Source of the DNA: Marinobacter mangrovi
Lineage (GTDB): Bacteria > Pseudomonadota > Gammaproteobacteria > Pseudomonadales > Oleiphilaceae
Direction of reading: 5' to 3'
Assembly: GCF_016798325.1 (NCBI RefSeq)
Contig: NZ_JAERVO010000003.1
Span: forward strand, 519,608-583,607
Length of the DNA: 64,000 bases
Part shown: positions 60,044 to 64,000 of the stretch, piece by piece
How the letters are laid out: each line of letters opens with the position of its first letter
Numbering within the stretch: the stretch's first letter is position 1
Position numbers and translations under genes: made by a program
The notes under the pieces: model-generated
What the model saw: only the letters and a program-made list of their open reading frames with translations
Databases searched by the model: none
What the model was told of the DNA's origin: nothing

Positions 60044-61180
60044 ATGAAACGTCGCAACCTTTTAGCGGCCGTTGTGGCTGGCGCATTGGGGTTCGGTCTG
60101 GCGGGTTGTTCCCAGGAAGAGAGCGGCTCTTCGGCGTCGACTGACCAGGCGGCGGCCCCCGCTGCGGAGAAGCAGACCTACAAGTGGAAGATGGTCACCA
60201 CCTGGCCGAAGAACTTCCCGGGTCTGGGCACCGCGCCTGAACACTTTGCCGACCGCGTTCGCGAGATGACCGACGGCCAGATCGACATCACCGTCTATGG
60301 CGCCGGCGACCTGGTGCCGGCCCTGGAAGTGTTCAGCGCCGTTTCCCAGGGCACTGCTGAGATGGGCCACGGGGCTGGCTACTACTGGAAAGGCAAGATT
60401 CCCGCCGCCCAGTTCTTCTCGACCGTTCCCTTCGGTCTGACCGCCCAGGAATACAACGGCTGGATGTTCCATGGCGGCGGTCTGGAACTCTACCGCGAAG
60501 CCTACAAACCGTTTGGCGTGATCCCCTGGCCGGGCGGCAACACCGGCGTCCAGATGGGTGGCTGGTTCAACAAGGAAATCAACAGCGTCGACGACCTCAA
60601 GGGTCTGAAAATGCGGATTCCGGGCATCGGCGGCGACGTGCTGGAAAAAGCCGGCGGTACCCCGGTCAACCTGCCGGGCGGCGAGATCTTCACCGCGCTG
60701 CAGACCGGCACCATCGACGCCACCGAGTGGGTGGGTCCCTACAACGACCTGGCCTTCGGTCTGCACCAGATTGCCGAGTACTACTATTATCCGGGCTGGC
60801 ACGAGCCGGGTACCGCACTGGAGCTGATCGTCAACGCCGACGCCTATAACAAGCTGCCGAAAAACCTCCAGGTCATCATCGATGTGGCGGCCCGTGAGAT
60901 GAACGCGGACATGCTGGCGGAGTACACCGCGCAGAATAACCAGGCCCTCAAGGAGCTGGTGGAAGAGAAGGGCGTGAAGCTGCGCCGCTTCCCGGACGAT
61001 GTGCTCAATCGCCTGCGCGAGATGTCGGCGGAAACCGTCAAGGAGTTGGCCGAGAAGGACGACATGGCCCGCAAGGCCTACGAGTCCTACAAAGCCTTCC
61101 GCGACAAGGTCGTGCCGTATACCGATATTTCCGAGCGGACTTACCTGAACATTCGTGAGGGTGACAAGAACGAAGGTTGA
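60044..61180 (+). CDS. TRAP transporter substrate-binding lipoprotein (DctP family)
   Basis: The 378-residue protein has an N-terminus MKRRNLLAAVVAGALGFGLAGCSQ, with a twin-Arg pair and a lipobox Cys at residue 22, then an acidic linker and a DctP-type solute-binding domain (YKWKMVTTWPKNFPGLG, GEIFTALQTGTIDATEWVGPYND). TRAP systems take up organic acids using ion gradients. AAAGGAG precedes the ATG. No DctQ or DctM membrane genes are present here, so it must pair with subunits encoded elsewhere. Most DctP proteins are soluble, so the lipid anchor is notable. Confidence 0.88.
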   Translation: MKRRNLLAAVVAGALGFGLAGCSQEESGSSASTDQAAAPAAEKQTYKWKMVTTWPKNFPGLGTAPEHFADRVREMTDGQIDITVYGAGDLVPALEVFSAVSQGTAEMGHGAGYYWKGKIPAAQFFSTVPFGLTAQEYNGWMFHGGGLELYREAYKPFGVIPWPGGNTGVQMGGWFNKEINSVDDLKGLKMRIPGIGGDVLEKAGGTPVNLPGGEIFTALQTGTIDATEWVGPYNDLAFGLHQIAEYYYYPGWHEPGTALELIVNADAYNKLPKNLQVIIDVAAREMNADMLAEYTAQNNQALKELVEEKGVKLRRFPDDVLNRLREMSAETVKELAEKDDMARKAYESYKAFRDKVVPYTDISERTYLNIREGDKNEG

Positions 61181-61204
61181 TTCGGCTTCCGAATCGGTCT
61201 GACC

Positions 61205-61240
61205 AAAAAGCCCCGGCATGGCGACATGCCGGGGTTTAAT
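61205..61240. terminator. Bidirectional terminator
   Basis: A perfect 10 bp stem (61212-61221 with 61226-61235) with loop GCGA is flanked by five A on the left and TTTAA on the right. It can end transcription of both the TRAP gene and the convergent CoA ligase gene. Confidence 0.82.
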
Positions 61241-61280
61241 GTGTCCGATCCGCCCGTTTGGGCCAATGAGGACAGAGGGG

Positions 61281-62738
61281 CTATTGCCTGAGTGCTCGCT
61301 TGAGAACCTTGCCGGTCGCGCTTTTGGGCAGTTCGTCCAGAATCACCACCTGTTTGGGCAGTTTGTACCGGGCCAACTGACCATCGAGGCCCGCGAGAAT
61401 GGCCGCCGTCGTCGGCGGTGCGTCCGGATTCCGGGGCACCACGAACAGGCAACCCACTTCCCCCCAACGCTCGTCCGGGACGCCGACGAGCGCGCATTCC
61501 AGCACGTCCGGTTGAGCAAGCACTGCCGCTTCGACTTCCGCCGGGAACACGTTCTCGCCCCCGCTGATGAACATGTCTTTCTTGCGATCGACGATGCGAT
61601 AGAAGCCGTCGGGATCACGAATGGCAATGTCGCCGGTGCGGAACCACCCATCGGCGGTGAAGCAGTCCCGGAAAGCCTGTTCCCGTCGCCAGAAACCCAC
61701 CGCCAGATTGTCGCCCCGGAGCTGAACCTCGCCTGGGCCGCTGTTCTCCAGAGGTTCGTCATTGGCATTGGCCAGACGGGCCTCGATGCGGTGGCAGGGC
61801 ACGCCGACGTAGCCGGCTTTGCGGTAAATCAGGTCAAGGTTGAAGGGCATGCCGAATACGGTGCCGGCTTCGCTCATGCCATAGCCGTCAACGATCGGGA
61901 TGCCGTCGTTCAGCCAGGCCCGGATCTGGGGGGCCGGATGGGGGGAGCCGCCGGTCAGCAGGCCTTTCAGCTTGCTCAGACGGGTCGGGTCGAAGTCCGC
62001 CAACTGGCGCAGGGCATTGGCCATCTGGGGCACGCAGAAATAGTGGGTGATGCCCAATGTGGGATCACCCAGGCGGGCCAGCGTGCGTTCCGGCTCGAAG
62101 CCGTCGGAAACGGCCAAACGGCCGCCGTTATACAGTGCCGGCCGAACGCAGGTGATCAGGCCGATGACGTGGAACATCGGCGTGTCGCATAGAAACACGG
62201 ACGCCGAGTCCACCTGGCACACCAACGACGCGTTGATGGCCGTTTCCATGATGCTCGCCTCGGTATGCAGGACGCCTTTGGGCGTCCCGGTGGTTCCCGA
62301 GGTGTAGAGAATCAGGGACGGCAGCGATCGATCCAGTGGACGGGGAGCCATGGGCGGTTGGTTTTCCGCCGACTCCAGCAGGTTGTCGATGGGCTCGTGA
62401 GCCAGCCCCATGTCGTCGGCGAGACGATCGCCGAACAACAGGGCCGGTTCACAATCCGCCAGCAGGGCATCAATCTCGGGTCGGGACAGGCGCCAGTTGA
62501 GGGGCACAAAGAGGGCACCGCAGCGGGCGCAAGCCAGGTGCAGCGCAATCAGCTCGGCCCGGTTCTTCGACAGTGTGGCCACCCGGTCGCCGACAGCCAC
62601 GCCGCGATGATGCAACTCGCTCGCCACCTGGCTGACGAATCGATCAAAGGCTGCGTAGGTCCAGCGTCGATCGAACGTCAGGTCTTCCACCGCCAGAACG
62701 TCTGGCCGGATGCTGGCCTGAAACCCGAGAAAGTCCAT
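61281..62738 (-). CDS. fcs: Acyl-CoA synthetase, probable feruloyl-CoA synthetase
   Basis: The 485-residue adenylate-forming enzyme has the AMP-binding motif LILYTSGTTGTPKG, GYGMSEAG, WFRTGDIAIRDPDGFY and the late Lys in LPKSATGKVLKR. Its place beside ech and vdh suggests it activates ferulate, and maybe other hydroxycinnamates, to the CoA thioester. The ATG at 62738 (MDFLGFQASIRPDVLAV) has GGGAG upstream; the frame extends 38 codons more without a plausible start. Confidence 0.83.
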   Translation of the reverse strand: MDFLGFQASIRPDVLAVEDLTFDRRWTYAAFDRFVSQVASELHHRGVAVGDRVATLSKNRAELIALHLACARCGALFVPLNWRLSRPEIDALLADCEPALLFGDRLADDMGLAHEPIDNLLESAENQPPMAPRPLDRSLPSLILYTSGTTGTPKGVLHTEASIMETAINASLVCQVDSASVFLCDTPMFHVIGLITCVRPALYNGGRLAVSDGFEPERTLARLGDPTLGITHYFCVPQMANALRQLADFDPTRLSKLKGLLTGGSPHPAPQIRAWLNDGIPIVDGYGMSEAGTVFGMPFNLDLIYRKAGYVGVPCHRIEARLANANDEPLENSGPGEVQLRGDNLAVGFWRREQAFRDCFTADGWFRTGDIAIRDPDGFYRIVDRKKDMFISGGENVFPAEVEAAVLAQPDVLECALVGVPDERWGEVGCLFVVPRNPDAPPTTAAILAGLDGQLARYKLPKQVVILDELPKSATGKVLKRALRQ

Positions 62739-62751
62739 GGTGATGGCTCCC

Positions 62752-63591
62752 TTACTGCGCTTGCTTGGATTTATCGTAGGCGCCCAGGCCCGGTTTGTAG
62801 CTTTTTTCGTCGATGAACTGCCGGATGCCTTCCTTGCGGCCGTCGTTGTCAAAGCTGTTGGCCGCTTCCTGGGCGCGGACCAGATAGTCCTCGGCGTTGT
62901 CGTAAGTCATTTCCTTGACCCGGCGAATCGCATCCTTGGTGGCCTTGAGGGCCACCGGGTTCTTCTCCAGCAGAACCTGACAGACGGCAACCACACGCTC
63001 CTTCAACTGGTCGGCCGGCAGCGATTCGTTGACCAGGCCCCATTCGGCGGCGGTCTTGCCGTCGATGTTTTCGCCCATCATGGCGTGGTACAGGGCCTGC
63101 CGCAGGGGCATCAGATCGGCCACGACCTTGCTGGCCCCGCCGCCGGGCAGGATGCCCCAGTTGATTTCGCTCAGGCCGAAGATCGCGTCGTCACTGGCGA
63201 AGGCGAGATCGCAGGAGAAGAGCGGGCCGTAGCCGCCGCCGAAACACCAGCCGTTGACCATGGCGACCGTCGGTTTCTGGTACCAGCGCAGTCGGCGCCA
63301 CCAGCCGTAGGATTCACGCTGGGCCTGGCGCGTTGCACCCAGCCCCTGGGCTTCGGTTTCACGGAAATATTCCTTCAGATCCATGCCGGCGGACCAGGCG
63401 GAGCCTTCGCCGGTCAGGACCAGCACCCCCACATCGTCCCGGAACTCCAGCTCGTCGAGTACCCGCATCATCTGGCGATTCAGTTTGGGGCTCATGCAGT
63501 TGCGTTTTTCCGGCCGGTTGAACCGGACCCAGGCGATTCGGTTTTCAACCGTGTAGGCAACCGTTTCGGCTTCGCTTCTTTCAATGGTCAT
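62752..63591 (-). CDS. ech: Feruloyl/hydroxycinnamoyl-CoA hydratase-lyase
   Basis: The 279-residue crotonase converts feruloyl-CoA to vanillin and acetyl-CoA. It is close to Pseudomonas Ech along its length: RPEKRNCMSPKLN, TGEGSAWSAGMDLKEYFRE, MVNGWCFGGGYGPL, FGLSEINWGI with the catalytic Glu, and AEDYL with the substrate-contacting Tyr. It lies 13 bp before fcs in the same operon and 25 bp after vdh. The one-step hydration and cleavage explains why no separate thiolase is needed. Confidence 0.9.
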   Translation of the reverse strand: MTIERSEAETVAYTVENRIAWVRFNRPEKRNCMSPKLNRQMMRVLDELEFRDDVGVLVLTGEGSAWSAGMDLKEYFRETEAQGLGATRQAQRESYGWWRRLRWYQKPTVAMVNGWCFGGGYGPLFSCDLAFASDDAIFGLSEINWGILPGGGASKVVADLMPLRQALYHAMMGENIDGKTAAEWGLVNESLPADQLKERVVAVCQVLLEKNPVALKATKDAIRRVKEMTYDNAEDYLVRAQEAANSFDNDGRKEGIRQFIDEKSYKPGLGAYDKSKQAQ

Positions 63592-63616
63592 TACAGGTCC
63601 TCAATGTACGTCAGGG

Positions 63617-64000
63617 TTAGAAAGGGAAATGGCCGGATTCGGTGTCGACGGTGATCCAGCGCAGTTCGGTAAACTGGTCAATGCCCGCCTGGCCGCCGAA
63701 GCGGCCGTAGCCGGAGTCACCCAGGCCGCCGAAAGGCATCTGGGCCTCGTCATGGACGGTCGGGCCGTTGACGTGGCAGATGCCGGAACGGATCCGCTTC
63801 GCCAGTTTCAGCCCGCGGGACAGATCCCGGGTGAACAGGGAGGCGCTCAGGCCGTACTGGCTGTCGTTGGCGATCTCGATGGCATGGTCTTCATCCCGGG
63901 CCCGGATCATGGCAACCACGGGGCCGAAGCTTTCATCCCGGTAGATGTCCATGGCGGCGGTGACGCCGTCCAGCACGGTGGCAGGCATCAACAGGGAGTC
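63617..64000 (-). CDS. vdh: Vanillin/benzaldehyde dehydrogenase, C-terminal part (cut by window end)
   Basis: The last 127 codons of an aldehyde dehydrogenase are present; the frame stays open past 64000. Visible segments are SLLMPATVLDGVT, ESFGPVVAMIRARDEDHAIEIANDSQYGLSASLFT and the ending MPFGGLGDSGYGRFGG. The position beside ech and fcs points to vanillin dehydrogenase, yielding vanillate. The catalytic residues lie outside the window, so the substrate is inferred from context. Confidence 0.8.
   Translation of the reverse strand, partial: DSLLMPATVLDGVTAAMDIYRDESFGPVVAMIRARDEDHAIEIANDSQYGLSASLFTRDLSRGLKLAKRIRSGICHVNGPTVHDEAQMPFGGLGDSGYGRFGGQAGIDQFTELRWITVDTESGHFPF

Overview
The window looks like chromosomal DNA from a high-GC marine or halophilic gammaproteobacterium, most like Marinobacter and relatives. 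That is inferred from gene content, not from a database search: a complete choline-to-glycine-betaine locus with its own ABC importer, a second ATPase of the N-type, many c-di-GMP and chemotaxis proteins, ThiI, TmcA and PpnN, and a ferulate pathway. Genes are densely packed on both strands. I see no rRNA, tRNA, CRISPR array, transposase or prophage block.

Layout. 1-7 kb: rhomboid protease, a convergent zinc-ribbon/TPR membrane protein, an ABC exporter and a chemoreceptor. 7-10 kb: aconitase A with a clear terminator. 10-13.5 kb: a signalling block without a histidine kinase (HPt/receiver/GGDEF, receiver/HDOD, lone receiver). 13.7-15.7 kb: a small exported protein, a DUF2288 protein and a LysO-type exporter. 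15.9-24 kb: betI-betB-betA, choX-choW-choV and a NhaR-type LysR regulator, preceded by two identical operator-like palindromes and interrupted by a long inverted-repeat element between betB and betA. 24-25.7 kb: a DUF7352 protein and an HD-GYP protein. 25.9-32.5 kb: nine overlapping genes of an N-ATPase (atpD-C-Q-R-B-E-F-A-G). 32.5-37.5 kb: TatD nuclease, PPK2-type kinase and an ABC importer (minus strand) behind a cobalamin riboswitch and a second promoter carrying a Zur-like palindrome. 37.7-41.7 kb: an H-NOX protein overlapping a PAS/GGDEF/EAL protein, then a SelW-like protein and a methyltransferase. 41.7-54.4 kb: housekeeping and envelope genes (OmpA, Rep-type helicase, TmcA, ankyrin lipoprotein, crotonase, cytochrome c, PpnN, ThiI). 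54.7-61.2 kb: a deacetylase-family amidohydrolase, succinate-semialdehyde dehydrogenase, UvrD and a TRAP binding lipoprotein. 61.3-64 kb: ferulate to vanillin to vanillate genes (fcs, ech and partial vdh).

Working together: the bet/cho block imports choline and oxidises it to glycine betaine for osmoprotection. The N-ATPase may pump Na+ or H+ outward at the cost of ATP. The H-NOX/EAL pair probably links nitric oxide to c-di-GMP turnover. The riboswitch-Zur arrangement suggests a metal or corrinoid importer sensing two signals. The most interesting non-coding structures are that dual control region, the tandem bet operators, the betB-betA inverted repeat and an orphan terminator near 54.6 kb.
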